Assembly: GCA_910822395.1 (NCBI GenBank)
Contig: OU365335.1
Location: forward strand, 1,364,001-1,428,000
Source of the DNA: Pseudoclavibacter triregionum
GTDB taxonomy: Bacteria > Actinomycetota > Actinomycetes > Actinomycetales > Microbacteriaceae
DNA length: 64,000 nt
Direction of reading: 5' to 3'
Shown: positions 6,988 through 16,163 of the stretch, piece after piece
Layout of the letters: each line of letters opens with the position of its first letter
Position numbering within the stretch: the first letter of the stretch is position 1
The notes under the pieces: model-generated
Seen by the model: the letters and a program-made list of their open reading frames with translations, nothing else
Told to the model about the DNA's origin: nothing
Database searches by the model: none
Program-made: the position numbers and the translations under genes

Positions 6988-9900
6988 ATGCACCTCAAGA
7001 GCCTCACCCTCAAGGGGTTCAAGTCGTTCGCGAACCCGACGACCCTCCTCTTCGAGCCCGGCGTGACGTGCGTCGTCGGCCCGAACGGCTCCGGCAAGTC
7101 GAACGTCGTCGACGCGCTCGCCTGGGTCATGGGCGAGCAGGGCGCGAAGTCGCTGCGCGGCGGGAAGATGGAGGACGTCATCTTCGCGGGCACCTCCACC
7201 CGCGGCCCGCTCGGCCGCGCCGAGGTGGCGCTCACGATCGACAACGCCGACGGCGCCCTCCCGATCGACTACGCCGAGGTGACGATCCGCCGCACGCTCT
7301 TCCGCTCCGGCGGCTCCGAGTACGCGATCAACGGAGAGCCCGTGCGCCTCCTCGACGTGCAGGAGCTCCTCTCGGACACCGGGCTGGGTCGAGAGATGCA
7401 CGTCATCGTCGGCCAGGGGCGCCTCGACTCCGTCCTCCACGCGACCCCCGAGGAGCGGCGCGGCTTCATCGAGGAAGCCGCGGGCATCCTCAAGCACCGC
7501 CGCCGCAAGGAGAAGACCGTCCGCAAGCTCGAGGGGATGGAGCACAACCTCACGCGCCTGCGGGATCTCGCGACCGAGGTGCGGCGCCAGCTGAAGCCGC
7601 TCGGCCGTCAGGCCGAGGTCGCCCGCCGCGCCCAGGGCATCGCCGCGATCGTCCGCGACGCGAAGGCGCGTCTCATGGCCGACGACGTCGTCGAGCTGCG
7701 GCGCGCCCTCCAGGTCGCCGGACGGACCGAGCAGGAGCGCTCGACCGAGCGGATGGTGCTCCAGGAGAAGCTCCAGCAGGCGGTCGTCCGCGCCGAGCGG
7801 ATCGTCGCCGAGCAGCGCGGCGACCGCGTCGACGGGGCCCGCCGCGTCGCCTTCGAGCTCGAGTCGGCGCTCGAGCGCCTGCGGAACCTCGAGCAGCTCG
7901 CCGGCCAGCGCCGCGCCCTCCTCGAGCAGCGCCTCGAGCAGCCCGCCCGCGAGGTCACCGTCGCGCCGGATGCCGTCGAGCAGGCGCTCGCCGAGGCCGA
8001 GCTGCTGCGCGGCCGGGCCGCGGAGGCCGAGGCCGCATGGCGCGCCGCGCAGGACGCCACCGCCGCCGCGCGCGCCGCCCTCGACGCCGTCGACGAGGAG
8101 ATCGCCGCCCAGTCGGCGCTCATCTCGCGCCACGACCTCGAGGCCTCGCAGCTGCAGGGCGCCGCCGACGCGGCGGCATCCCGCCTCGCCGCCGTGCGCG
8201 GCGAGGTGCTGCGCCAGAGGAACGCGCGGGACGCCGCCGCCCAGCGCCTCGCCGACGGCGAGACGGCGCTCGCGGAGCTCGACGCCTCCTCGAGCGCGGG
8301 CGAGGCCGAGTCGGGCGAGCTCGACGCCGCCTACCAGGCCGCCGAGATCGCCGTCACCGACGCCGAGGTCGACCTCGAGGCCGTGCGCGAGCGCCTCCAC
8401 GAGCTCGAGCGTGAGCGCGACGCCCTCGAGGCGCGCGAGCAGGCGCTCGGACTCGCCGCCGAGGTGCAGGACGGCACGGGCGCCCTCCTCGCCGCGAAGC
8501 TCGACGGGGTCGACGGGCTCGTCGCCGAGCGGATCGCCGTCGACGAGGGCTACGAGACGGCGATCGCCGCCGCGCTCGGCCAGCTCGCCGACGCCATCCT
8601 CGCCGAGTCCGCGGAGGCCGCGATCGCGGTGCTCGAGCGAGCGCGTGAAGGGGAGCTCGGGCGCGTCGAGGTCGTCGCGCCGTTCTCCGCGCCGGAGGCC
8701 GCGGCCCGCGCCGGCTCCTCCGCGAAGCTCCCGCCGGGCGAGGTCGCCGCGGCCTCCGTCGTCCGCGCCCCGACGCCCGTCGAGGCGCTCCTCGCCGGCA
8801 CCGTCGTCGTCGAGACCCTCGACGACGCCCGCGCGCTCCTCGCCGCCGACGACGCGCCGCCGCGCGTCGTGACGCGCGCGGGGGAGTCGCTCACCGCCTC
8901 GAGCGCAGCCGGCGGCACGGGGACCTCCGGCCAGAGCCGCATCGAGCTCCTCGCCGAGCGCGACCGCGCGAGCGCGCGCCTCGCCGAGGTGCGCGCCGAG
9001 ATCGACGAGGCCTCGCTCCAGCGCGGCGAGCGGCGCGCCGAGCTCGAGGCCGCGAAGTCGGCGCAGGCGCAGGCGCTCGAGGGGCTGCGCGCCTTCGACG
9101 CCGAGCTCGCCTCCCGCCGCGAGGCCCTCCACCGCGCCACGAGCCGCGTCGAGTCGGCCCGCGCCGAGCTCGCCCGCGCCGCGAAGGCGCTCGAGCTCGC
9201 CGAGTCCGGCGTCGCGGACGCCGAAGCCAAGGCCGAGGCCGCCAAGCGCGCCCTCGAGGTGCACCGCTCGACCCCGCGCCCCCTCCTCGAGCCCGGCCGG
9301 CGCGACGAGCAGCTCGAGGCGCTCGAGGCCGCCCGCGAGGCCGAGGTCGAGGCGCGCCTCGGGCTCGAGACCCTCCGCGAGCGCGTCCGCGCCGAGACGC
9401 TCCGCGCCGAGCAGCTCGCCGAGCGGCTCGAGGCCGAGCGCGCGGCCGCCGACCGGGCCGCGCGCGAGACGGTGCTGCGCCGGGCCGAGCTCGATCGCAC
9501 GCTCGGGGTGCTCGGGGCGCTGCCCCAGGTCATCCGCCTCGCCGCCGCCTCGCTCGACGAGGCGAAGGACGCCCTCCGCGACGCCGAGCGCGAGCGCGAG
9601 TCGCAGAACGAGGAGCTCGCGCGCCTGCGCGGCCAGGAGTCCGAGCTGCGCGGCCGCCTCGCCGAGATCACCGACGACGTCCACAACCTCGAGCTGCAGA
9701 TCTACGAGAAGAAGCTCCAGCTCTCGAGCCTGCTCGAGCGGGCCGCGAGCGAGCTCTCGCTCACCGAGGCGATCCTCGTCGACGAGTACGGGCCGGATCG
9801 CCTCGTGCCGGACGACGACGAGACGCTGCGATCCATCGCCGAGCGCGCCGCCGCGGTGACCGCCGAGAGCTCGGCCATCCGCCGCGCCCTCGAGGAGGCC

Positions 9901-10788
9901 GAGGGCGACGAGGAGCGCGACGGCCTCGAGCGCGAGTTCGAGCGGGCGCTCCGCGAGCGGCTCGAGGAGGCGGGGGAGGGCGACGACGCCGAGGCCGCCG
10001 CCGATGCCGATGCCGATGCCGAGCGCTCCCCCGATGACGACGGCGCCGAGCCGGCCGATCCGGCGGGCGTCCCCTACGAGCGCGTCGCCCAGCAGCGCCG
10101 CCTCGCCGAGGCCGAGCGGATGATGGCCCAGCTCGGCCGCATCAACCCCCTCGCCCTCGAGGAGTTCGCCGCCCTCGAGCAGCGCCACGCCTTCCTCGCC
10201 GAGCAGCTCGACGACCTCGAGCGCACCCGCCGCGACCTCATGAAGATCGTCGCCGACATCGACGAGCGCATGAAGACGGTCTTCGCGGAGGCCTTCGAGG
10301 ACACCCGCGAGGCCTTCCACACGGTCTTCCCGATCCTCTTCCCGGGCGGCGCGGGCGACATCCGCCTCACCGCGCCGGACGACCTCCTGACGACCGGCAT
10401 CGAGGTCTCGGTGAAGCCCGCCGGCAAGAAGATCGAGCGGCTCTCCCTGCTCTCGGGCGGCGAGCGCTCGCTCGCGGCGGTGGCCCTCCTCATCGCGATC
10501 TTCAAGGCCCGCCCGAGCCCGTTCTACATCATGGACGAGGTCGAGGCGGCCCTCGACGACGCGAACCTCGGTCGCCTCCTCGAGGTGTTCCAGGACCTCC
10601 GCGCCTCGAGCCAGCTCATCGTCATCACCCACCAGAAGCGCACGATGGAGATCGCGGACGCCCTCTACGGGGTCTCGATGCGGCAGGACGGCGTCTCCGC
10701 GGTCGTCGGCCAGCGCATCGCCGACGAGGCCCCTGGGGAGGCCCCGAGGGAGCGGCCGTCCGCCGTGCAGGATCAGCCCAGGGGCTGA
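6988..10788 (+). CDS. smc: Chromosome segregation protein SMC
   Basis: SMC forms the arms and ATPase head of the bacterial condensin SMC-ScpAB, which compacts and separates chromosomes. The 1266 residues show the N-terminal Walker A GPNGSGKSN (31-39), a first long coiled coil, the hinge near residues 495-570 (GALLAAKLDGVDGLV onward), a second coiled coil, and the C-terminal head with signature LLSGGERSL near residue 1155 and Walker B FYIMDEVEAALDD near 1178. An acidic low-complexity insert (EAAADADADAERS) near residue 1005 is encoded by a repeated GCCGAT unit. ScpA and ScpB are not in the window. Confidence 0.97.
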   Translation: MHLKSLTLKGFKSFANPTTLLFEPGVTCVVGPNGSGKSNVVDALAWVMGEQGAKSLRGGKMEDVIFAGTSTRGPLGRAEVALTIDNADGALPIDYAEVTIRRTLFRSGGSEYAINGEPVRLLDVQELLSDTGLGREMHVIVGQGRLDSVLHATPEERRGFIEEAAGILKHRRRKEKTVRKLEGMEHNLTRLRDLATEVRRQLKPLGRQAEVARRAQGIAAIVRDAKARLMADDVVELRRALQVAGRTEQERSTERMVLQEKLQQAVVRAERIVAEQRGDRVDGARRVAFELESALERLRNLEQLAGQRRALLEQRLEQPAREVTVAPDAVEQALAEAELLRGRAAEAEAAWRAAQDATAAARAALDAVDEEIAAQSALISRHDLEASQLQGAADAAASRLAAVRGEVLRQRNARDAAAQRLADGETALAELDASSSAGEAESGELDAAYQAAEIAVTDAEVDLEAVRERLHELERERDALEAREQALGLAAEVQDGTGALLAAKLDGVDGLVAERIAVDEGYETAIAAALGQLADAILAESAEAAIAVLERAREGELGRVEVVAPFSAPEAAARAGSSAKLPPGEVAAASVVRAPTPVEALLAGTVVVETLDDARALLAADDAPPRVVTRAGESLTASSAAGGTGTSGQSRIELLAERDRASARLAEVRAEIDEASLQRGERRAELEAAKSAQAQALEGLRAFDAELASRREALHRATSRVESARAELARAAKALELAESGVADAEAKAEAAKRALEVHRSTPRPLLEPGRRDEQLEALEAAREAEVEARLGLETLRERVRAETLRAEQLAERLEAERAAADRAARETVLRRAELDRTLGVLGALPQVIRLAAASLDEAKDALRDAERERESQNEELARLRGQESELRGRLAEITDDVHNLELQIYEKKLQLSSLLERAASELSLTEAILVDEYGPDRLVPDDDETLRSIAERAAAVTAESSAIRRALEEAEGDEERDGLEREFERALRERLEEAGEGDDAEAAADADADAERSPDDDGAEPADPAGVPYERVAQQRRLAEAERMMAQLGRINPLALEEFAALEQRHAFLAEQLDDLERTRRDLMKIVADIDERMKTVFAEAFEDTREAFHTVFPILFPGGAGDIRLTAPDDLLTTGIEVSVKPAGKKIERLSLLSGGERSLAAVALLIAIFKARPSPFYIMDEVEAALDDANLGRLLEVFQDLRASSQLIVITHQKRTMEIADALYGVSMRQDGVSAVVGQRIADEAPGEAPRERPSAVQDQPRG

Positions 10789-10895
10789 CCTCGCGCCCGG
10801 CTCGGCGCAGGGTCGCGTCGCTATGCTGACCGGGTAGGCCCCGGCCGGCATCCGCGCATGCCGCCACCCGACTTCACGAGATCGAAGGATGGCTG

Positions 10896-12019
10896 ATGAA
10901 CTGGCAGATCTGGGACACCCTGTTCATCGTCGCCGGCCTGCTCTGCTTCGGCATCGCGGCCGCCCTCTGGAAGACCTCCTCGCTCGCGACGAAGATCGTC
11001 GCGGCCGCCGGCGGCCTCGTGCTCGTCATCTACGGCCTCTACACGGGCCTGCAGATGGAGGCGATCTACCCGCTCGTCCTCCTGCTCGCGCCGGTCGCCG
11101 TGCTCGTCATGGGCATCCTCGACCGCTCGCGCGCCGTGGCCGGCCGCCCCGCCGGCGACGCGCTCGCGGGCGGCCCCGCGGCCCCGTCGCGCATAACCCC
11201 GCCTCGGCGAGCGCGCCGCGGGCCGGCGCCGCGCCCGCCGCGCCCGCCGCGCCCGCCGCTCCCGCCGCGCCCGCCGCTCCCGCCGCGCCCGCCGCTCCCG
11301 CCGCTCCCGCCGCTCCCGCCGCACCGGCCGTGCCGGCCGTGCCGGTGCCCGCCGAGGGGCACGAGAACCGCATCCGCCAGGTCGACCTCGGCGACGAGGC
11401 CGAGGCCACGAAGCCCGCCGCCGCACCCAAGCCCTCCGTCTCCACGGCCGCCTCCGAGCCGAAGGCGAGCCACGAGGACATCGACGCCGCCCTCGCCGAG
11501 TGGTACTTCGAGCCCTACTCCGGGAAGGACGGCGAGGAGGGCGAGGACGCCGAGCCGTCGGAGGCCGCTTCGGCCGCCCCCGCCGCCGCGCCCGCGCTCG
11601 AGGCAGACGAGGACGAGGACGAGCGCCTCCTCGGCGGCGGCCCTATCGGCGGCCCGGCCGACGACCTCGACTCGATCGGCGGCTACGAGAGCCCGCGCAC
11701 GGTCGACGAGGTCCGCGACGCCCGCCCGGCGGCCGCCTCGCCGGAGCCCGCCGCGACGGCCTCCGAGACGGCCGCCTCGCAGCCTGCCGCCTCGCAGGAT
11801 GCTGCCGCCGCGGCATCCGCCTCGCACGGCTTCACGGCCGCCCAGGCCGCCGACCCGGCCACTCCCGCCGCGACGCTCCACCGCATCGCCGCCGAGGCGC
11901 CCGAGCTCCACGCGCAGCTCGCGAAGAACCCCGCCCTCTACCAGGACCTCCGCGACTGGCTCTCGAACAGCCCGGACCCCGAGGTCCAGCAGGCCCTCGC
12001 GGAGCGCGACGACCGCTAG
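10896..12019 (+). pseudogene. Frameshifted membrane protein with AP repeats and LRV-like C-terminus
   Basis: Two frames make one protein. From ATG 10896 (AAGGAT site upstream) the first frame encodes three hydrophobic segments, MNWQIWDTLFIVAGLLCFGI, then IVAAAGGLVLVIYGLYTG and YPLVLLLAPVAVLVMGILD. Near 11180-11195 coding passes to another frame, giving a long Ala-Pro repeat, an acidic middle with AALAEWYFEPYSGKD, and a C-terminus AADPATPAATLHRIAAEAPE like the variant leucine-rich repeat (LRV) found in many actinobacterial proteins. The shift is at the edge of a tandem repeat of GCGCCCGCCGCTCCC type units (11225-11345), so either a real repeat mutation or a sequence error is possible. Function unknown. 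Confidence 0.65.
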
Positions 12020-12045
12020 CGGTCAGCTCCGCAGCTCCCGCGTAC

Positions 12046-12084
12046 GAAGAAGGCCCCGCCCCGATGGGGAGCGTGGCCTTCCTC
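12046..12084. terminator. Bidirectional terminator hairpin
   Basis: GAAGAAGGCC at 12046-12055 pairs with GGCCTTCCTC at 12075-12084, with further inner GC pairing around a GATG loop. It lies between two convergent genes, the LRV-like gene and terC. A run of A/T bases is weak, so the assignment rests on position and stem. Confidence 0.55.
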
Positions 12085-12112
12085 GTCGGCCCGTCAGGTC
12101 TGCGACGGCTCG

Positions 12113-13258
12113 CTATCGGCGAGCGGGCCGGTGGCCGGACCCGGTCTCGCTCGCGGGAACCGCGTCCGCGACGTGCGCGCCGGCCGAGGGAGCGGCGCGG
12201 TCGAGCTCGGTGCGGTCCGCGTCGGCCTGCACGGCGTCGGCCTCGTCGCCCTCCGCCTCCACGGCATCCGGCTCCTCGCCATCCGCCTCGTCGTCCTTCC
12301 CGGACGAGTAGATGAGGCTCGCGATCGTCGCGATCGCCAGCACGCCGAAGATGAACGTGAGCGAGAACCAGATCGGGATCTCCGGGGCCCACTCGATCGG
12401 CTGGCCGCCGTTGATGAACGAGAGCTCGTTCACGTGCATGGCGTGGAAGAAGAGCTTCACGGCGATGAAGCCGAGGATGAACGCGAGGCCGAGGTCGAGG
12501 AAGACGAGCTTCTCGAGGAGCGCCCCGATGAGGAAGTAGAGCTGGCGCAGCCCCATCAGTGCGACCGCGTTCGCGAGGAAGACGAGGTACGGCTCCTGCG
12601 TGATGCCGAAGATGGCGGGGATCGAGTCGAGCGCGAAGAGGAGGTCGGTGAAGCCGAGCGCCACGATGACGAGGACGAGCGGCGTGAGGGCCTTCCGGCC
12701 GTCCTTCACGATCGTCCAGCGATCGCCGTCGTAGTCATCGCTCGTGTGGATGACCTTGCGGACGAGGTTCACCCAGGAGGGCATCTCCGGCTCGTCGTCC
12801 TTGAACGACTCCACCGCCTGGCGGATCGCCACGAAGAGCAGCCACGCGCCGAAGAGGTAGAAGACCCAGCTCCACGCCTCGAGGATGGCGGCGCCGCCGA
12901 TGATGAAGAGCATGCGCATGACGAGGGCGATGGCGATGCCGATGAGGAGCGCCTTCTGCTGGGCGATCTTCGGCACCTTGAAGCTCGTCATGATGATGAG
13001 GAAGACGAAGAGGTTGTCGACCGACAGCGCCTTCTCCGTCGTGTAGCCCGCGATGAACTGCATGGCGTGGTCCCAGTCCCACATGAGGCCGATGCCGACC
13101 ATCATCACGACCGCCAGGCCGATGTAGAAGAGCGACCAGACGGTCGACTCCTTGACGCTCGGCTCGTGGGCGTTGCGCACGTGGGAGAAGAAGTCGAAGA
13201 CGAAGAACCCGACGACGACGAGGACCGTGACGATCCAGATCCACAGGGGGACGTACAT
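12113..13258 (-). CDS. TerC/Alx family membrane protein
   Basis: This 381-residue protein belongs to the TerC/Alx family. Members export manganese or help to load metals into secreted enzymes. Seven to nine hydrophobic segments are seen; the family core includes EKALSVDNLFVFLIIM with the acidic residues in the membrane, and later GFTDLLFALDSIPAIFGIT. The last 60 residues are an acidic, Asp/Glu/Ala-rich tail. GGAGG lies 8 bases before the ATG. A yybP-ykoY riboswitch-like leader upstream suggests control by manganese, which fits a role in metal export. Confidence 0.9.
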   Translation of the reverse strand: MYVPLWIWIVTVLVVVGFFVFDFFSHVRNAHEPSVKESTVWSLFYIGLAVVMMVGIGLMWDWDHAMQFIAGYTTEKALSVDNLFVFLIIMTSFKVPKIAQQKALLIGIAIALVMRMLFIIGGAAILEAWSWVFYLFGAWLLFVAIRQAVESFKDDEPEMPSWVNLVRKVIHTSDDYDGDRWTIVKDGRKALTPLVLVIVALGFTDLLFALDSIPAIFGITQEPYLVFLANAVALMGLRQLYFLIGALLEKLVFLDLGLAFILGFIAVKLFFHAMHVNELSFINGGQPIEWAPEIPIWFSLTFIFGVLAIATIASLIYSSGKDDEADGEEPDAVEAEGDEADAVQADADRTELDRAAPSAGAHVADAVPASETGSGHRPARR

Positions 13259-13284
13259 AGCGATGAACCTCCGGCGTTCAGGGA

Positions 13285-13417
13285 CGGTGAACCGCCGAAG
13301 GTCTCTTCCGCCGGAGGCCGGCCGGCGCGCCCGGGAGCCGGTGCCCCGATGGGGCGATGGCGCCGTGATGACGAGCGCGTCGCGGAGGAATACTCCCCTT
13401 CAACTCGGTCAAGGATA
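13285..13417 (-). promoter_or_regulatory. yybP-ykoY manganese riboswitch with upstream -10 box
   Basis: On the minus strand the leader of the TerC gene starts with AAGGGGAGTATTCC (complement of 13391-13398 is GGGGAGTA) and later has GAGACCTTC (AGACCTT is the complement of 13298-13304). GGGGAGUA and GACCUU are the two conserved metal-binding loops of the yybP-ykoY class, which senses Mn2+ and usually switches TerC, MntP or P-type exporters on. GC-rich pairing lies between them. TATCCT (complement of 13412-13417) may be the -10 box. Seen by motif only; no covariance search was possible. Confidence 0.75.
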
Positions 13418-13470
13418 CACGGCGCGATCGGGCGTTCCCGAGCATCGGACGTTCCGGTCGCGCAGGCCTC

Positions 13471-14124
13471 CTAGGCGCCGGGCTCCTGCGCGTCCGGCGT
13501 CTCGGCGCCCGTCTCGCAGCGCTTGCGGGCGTCCTCCGCGGCGCGCGCCACGGCGTGCACCTCGTCGAGCGGGAACCGCGGATAGCCGTTCGCGAGCACG
13601 ACCTCGAAGCCGTCGCCCTTCGGCACCAGCACGCTGAGCGAGAGGTTCGTGACGCCCGGCGCGTCCTCCACCATGAAGCGGTCGAGCACGTTGCGGATGA
13701 CCGTGCCGTGCGCGACGACGAGCACGTTCTCCATGGGGTGCCGCGCCGCGACCTCGCGAATGGTCGCGACCGAGCGCTCGACGACCGCCTCGATCGGCTC
13801 GACGCTCGGGTGGTCGAGCGGCGCGCGCGTGCCGTCCGGCTGCCAGTACGAGGTGCCCTCGAGCTCGCCGAAGGCGCGCTCGATGACGCCCGGCAGCTCG
13901 ATCGGCTCGGGGAGGCCCGCCTCGGCGGCGAGCAGCCGCGCCGACTCCATCGCGCGCTGCAGGGGAGAGGCGTAGAGCACCTGCCATCCCTGCCCGGCGA
14001 TCATGCGGCCCGCGCTCACGGCCTGCGAGCGGCCGAGGGGGTTGAGGGGAATGTCCGAGATGCCCTGGAGCAGCCCCTGGGCGTTCCACGCCGTCTCGCC
14101 GTGGCGGATGAGTCCGATGCGCAT
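13471..14124 (-). CDS. Histidine phosphatase (phosphoglycerate mutase-like)
   Basis: A 217-residue histidine phosphatase. The N-terminal LIRHGETAWN gives R7 and the phosphohistidine H8; R57 (SPLQRAM), E82 and H139 (VVAHGTVIRN) complete the active site. Such enzymes act as phosphoglycerate mutase, cobalamin-type phosphatase or general sugar phosphatase, and the sequence does not decide between these. An ACGGAGG site lies 6 bases before the ATG at 14124. The C-terminal 20 residues are a charged tail. It is divergent from ftsY. Confidence 0.85.
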   Translation of the reverse strand: MRIGLIRHGETAWNAQGLLQGISDIPLNPLGRSQAVSAGRMIAGQGWQVLYASPLQRAMESARLLAAEAGLPEPIELPGVIERAFGELEGTSYWQPDGTRAPLDHPSVEPIEAVVERSVATIREVAARHPMENVLVVAHGTVIRNVLDRFMVEDAPGVTNLSLSVLVPKGDGFEVVLANGYPRFPLDEVHAVARAAEDARKRCETGAETPDAQEPGA

Positions 14125-14231
14125 GCCGTGCCTCCGTTCCGGCCGCGGCGCGATCGCCTGGATCGCCGCGGGCCTCGCCGCCATCGTGGCACGGCCGCGT
14201 GAGCGCGCGCTGGCCGCGCGGCGCGCCCGGC

Positions 14232-14244
14232 TACCCTGGTCGGC
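14232..14244 (+). promoter_or_regulatory. -10 box for leaderless ftsY
   Basis: TACCCT at 14232-14237 is followed by 7 bases and the ATG at 14245, with no ribosome-binding site. Confidence 0.5.
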
Positions 14245-15132
14245 ATGGCGGAACGCGCATCCTGGTCCCTCGGCAGCGCCCTCCGAGGCATGTTCACCCG
14301 TCGCACGATCGACGAGACGACGTGGGAGGACCTCGAGGAGGCGCTCATCACGGCCGACTTCGGGCCGGACATCACCGACGAGATCATCGACGAGTGCCGC
14401 GCCATGGTCGAGCGGTACCACACGACCGATCCCCGCGAGCTCCAGCGCATGCTCAAGGAGGTCATCGAGGAGCGGCTCGCGAAGTTCGACCCGACGCTGA
14501 AGCTCTCGGCCCGTCCCGCGGTGACGCTCGTCGTCGGCGTGAACGGCGTCGGCAAGACGACGACCATCGGCAAGTTCGCGAAGTTCCTCCGCAACCACGG
14601 CCGGACCGTCGTCATCGGCGCCGCCGACACCTTCCGCGCCGCGGCCGTCGAGCAGGTCACGACCTGGGCACAGCGCGCCGGCGCGTACATCGTGCGCCCG
14701 CAGCACCCGGGACAGGATCCCGCCTCCGTCGCCTACCAGACCATCGAGGCCGCGCAGCGCGAGGGCATCGAGATGGTCATCATCGACACGGCCGGGCGCC
14801 TGCAGACCAAGGGCGGGCTCATGGACGAGCTCGGGAAGATCCGCCGCGTCGTCGAGAAGCTCACCGAGATCTCCGAGGTGCTCCTCGTGCTCGATGCGAC
14901 GACGGGCCAGAACGGCGTGAGCCAGGCAGAGGCGTTCATCCAGCACGCCGGCGTCACGGGCCTCGTCATCACGAAGCTCGACGGCTCGGCGAAGGGCGGC
15001 TTCGTGCTCGCCGTGCAGGAGCGCACGGGCCTGCCGATCAAGCTCATCGGCCAGGGCGAGGGCATCGACGATCTCACGGGCTTCACGCCGCACGTGTTCG
15101 CCGAGAAGCTCGTCGGCGACGCGATCGACTAG
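14245..15132 (+). CDS. ftsY: Signal recognition particle receptor FtsY
   Basis: FtsY is the membrane-associated GTPase that receives ribosome-SRP complexes. The 295 residues are nearly only the NG core: a four-helix N domain (residues 1-85), P-loop GVNGVGKTT at 98-106, the DTFRAAA motif, DTAGRLQTK at about 182, and TKLDGSAKGG at about 243. The acidic A domain of some bacteria is absent, so membrane binding must rely on the N-terminal helix. Its partner Ffh is encoded 1 kb downstream. The 282 bases after its stop hold nothing that I can assign. Confidence 0.96.
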   Translation: MAERASWSLGSALRGMFTRRTIDETTWEDLEEALITADFGPDITDEIIDECRAMVERYHTTDPRELQRMLKEVIEERLAKFDPTLKLSARPAVTLVVGVNGVGKTTTIGKFAKFLRNHGRTVVIGAADTFRAAAVEQVTTWAQRAGAYIVRPQHPGQDPASVAYQTIEAAQREGIEMVIIDTAGRLQTKGGLMDELGKIRRVVEKLTEISEVLLVLDATTGQNGVSQAEAFIQHAGVTGLVITKLDGSAKGGFVLAVQERTGLPIKLIGQGEGIDDLTGFTPHVFAEKLVGDAID

Positions 15133-15414
15133 CGGGGGAGCCGTCGCCGCCCGCGGCCGTCCGGCTCCGGACGTCCGCCTCCCTGAACCCGCCTCCCCGA
15201 AGAGGACGCGGACACGGGCCGCGGAAGCCTGCACGACGCCTTCCCTCATCGTGCCGGCGCATCGCGACCCGCGCCCGCGGGTATCGCAGCCCCGACACTT
15301 GGGCGCTCCGCATGATGGCCGTCCGCGCCGAGGTCGAACGAGCGTGCCACCCGACCCTGCGAGCAGCGTGGACGCCGCCGGGACGGAGCCTGGGCATAGC
15401 GGCATCTGCTGGGG

Positions 15415-16047
15415 CTACGCGTAGACGGGCGGCTCGCCGCCGATGCCGGCGGCCTCGTCGCGGAGCTCCTCGAGCGAGAGCGCCTCGGCGAGGACCGGCT
15501 GCGCCTTCGACAGCGTCACGTACGAGCCCGCGTGGGGGATGAACGCCCGCGACTCCTCGGCCGTGAGCTCGCGCCGCACCTTCGCGGGCACGCCCGCCGC
15601 GAGCGAGCGGGCGGGGATCTCGGCGGCCTCGAGCACGATCGCGCCTGCGGCCACGAGCGATCCGGTGCGCACGATCGAGCCCGAGAGCAGGGCCGACTTC
15701 ATGCCGATGAGGCAGCCGTCCTCGACCGTCGCCCCGTGCACGAGGGCCATGTGGCCGACGGTCACGTCGTCGCCGAGCCAGGCCGGCAGGTCCTCGTCGA
15801 CGTGCATGACGCAGCTGTCCTGGATGTTCGAGCGCGCGCCGATCCGGATCGAGCCGCCGCCGTCGGCGCGGAGCACGCAGCCGTAGAAGACGCTCGAGTC
15901 GGGGCCGATCTCGACGTCGCCGATGAGCGTCGCGGTCGGGGCGATCCACGCCGTCGGGTTGATGCGGGGGCGCTTCCCGTCGATCGGGAGGAGGAGGGGG
16001 CCGGCGGAGGCCGGGCGCTTGGCGATGGCGGCTTCGGTGACGTCCAT
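15415..16047 (-). CDS. Gamma-carbonic anhydrase-like protein
   Basis: This 210-residue protein is a left-handed beta-helix of the gamma-carbonic anhydrase/PaaY family, seen from its hexapeptide repeats (for example IGPDSSVFYGCVLRADGG). The three zinc-ligand histidines are present at H82 (CVMHVDEDLP), H99 and H104 (TVGHMALVHG). Family members hydrate CO2 or have unknown roles, so activity is inferred. The gene sits alone, divergent from ffh and convergent to ftsY. CATCAT ends 6 bases before the ATG and may be a leaderless -10 box. Confidence 0.85.
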   Translation of the reverse strand: MDVTEAAIAKRPASAGPLLLPIDGKRPRINPTAWIAPTATLIGDVEIGPDSSVFYGCVLRADGGGSIRIGARSNIQDSCVMHVDEDLPAWLGDDVTVGHMALVHGATVEDGCLIGMKSALLSGSIVRTGSLVAAGAIVLEAAEIPARSLAAGVPAKVRRELTAEESRAFIPHAGSYVTLSKAQPVLAEALSLEELRDEAAGIGGEPPVYA

Positions 16048-16148
16048 GACCAGATGATGCCACGGCCGTGCGGTGCGCCCGCGGCGAACAGCGCCGCCAT
16101 CCCGCCTGCCGGGAGGCGACGCGGCGGGCCGCGCGGCCGGGCCTCGCG

Positions 16149-16163
16149 TAGAATCCCATCACT
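16149..16163 (+). promoter_or_regulatory. -10 box upstream of ffh
   Basis: TAGAAT at 16149-16154 is followed by 9 bases and the ATG at 16164. No ribosome-binding site fits in the gap, so the transcript is leaderless or has a leader of two or three bases. Confidence 0.5.

Noticed and set aside
6391-10851. 1486-codon minus-strand frame opposite smc
   Set aside because: The protein is a composition shadow of smc (Gly/Leu/Glu/Val-rich repeats) with no start site; smc itself is unambiguous.
15133-15414. Search for a gene or RNA between ftsY and the carbonic anhydrase gene
   Set aside because: No start site, family match, tRNA fold or strong hairpin was found.
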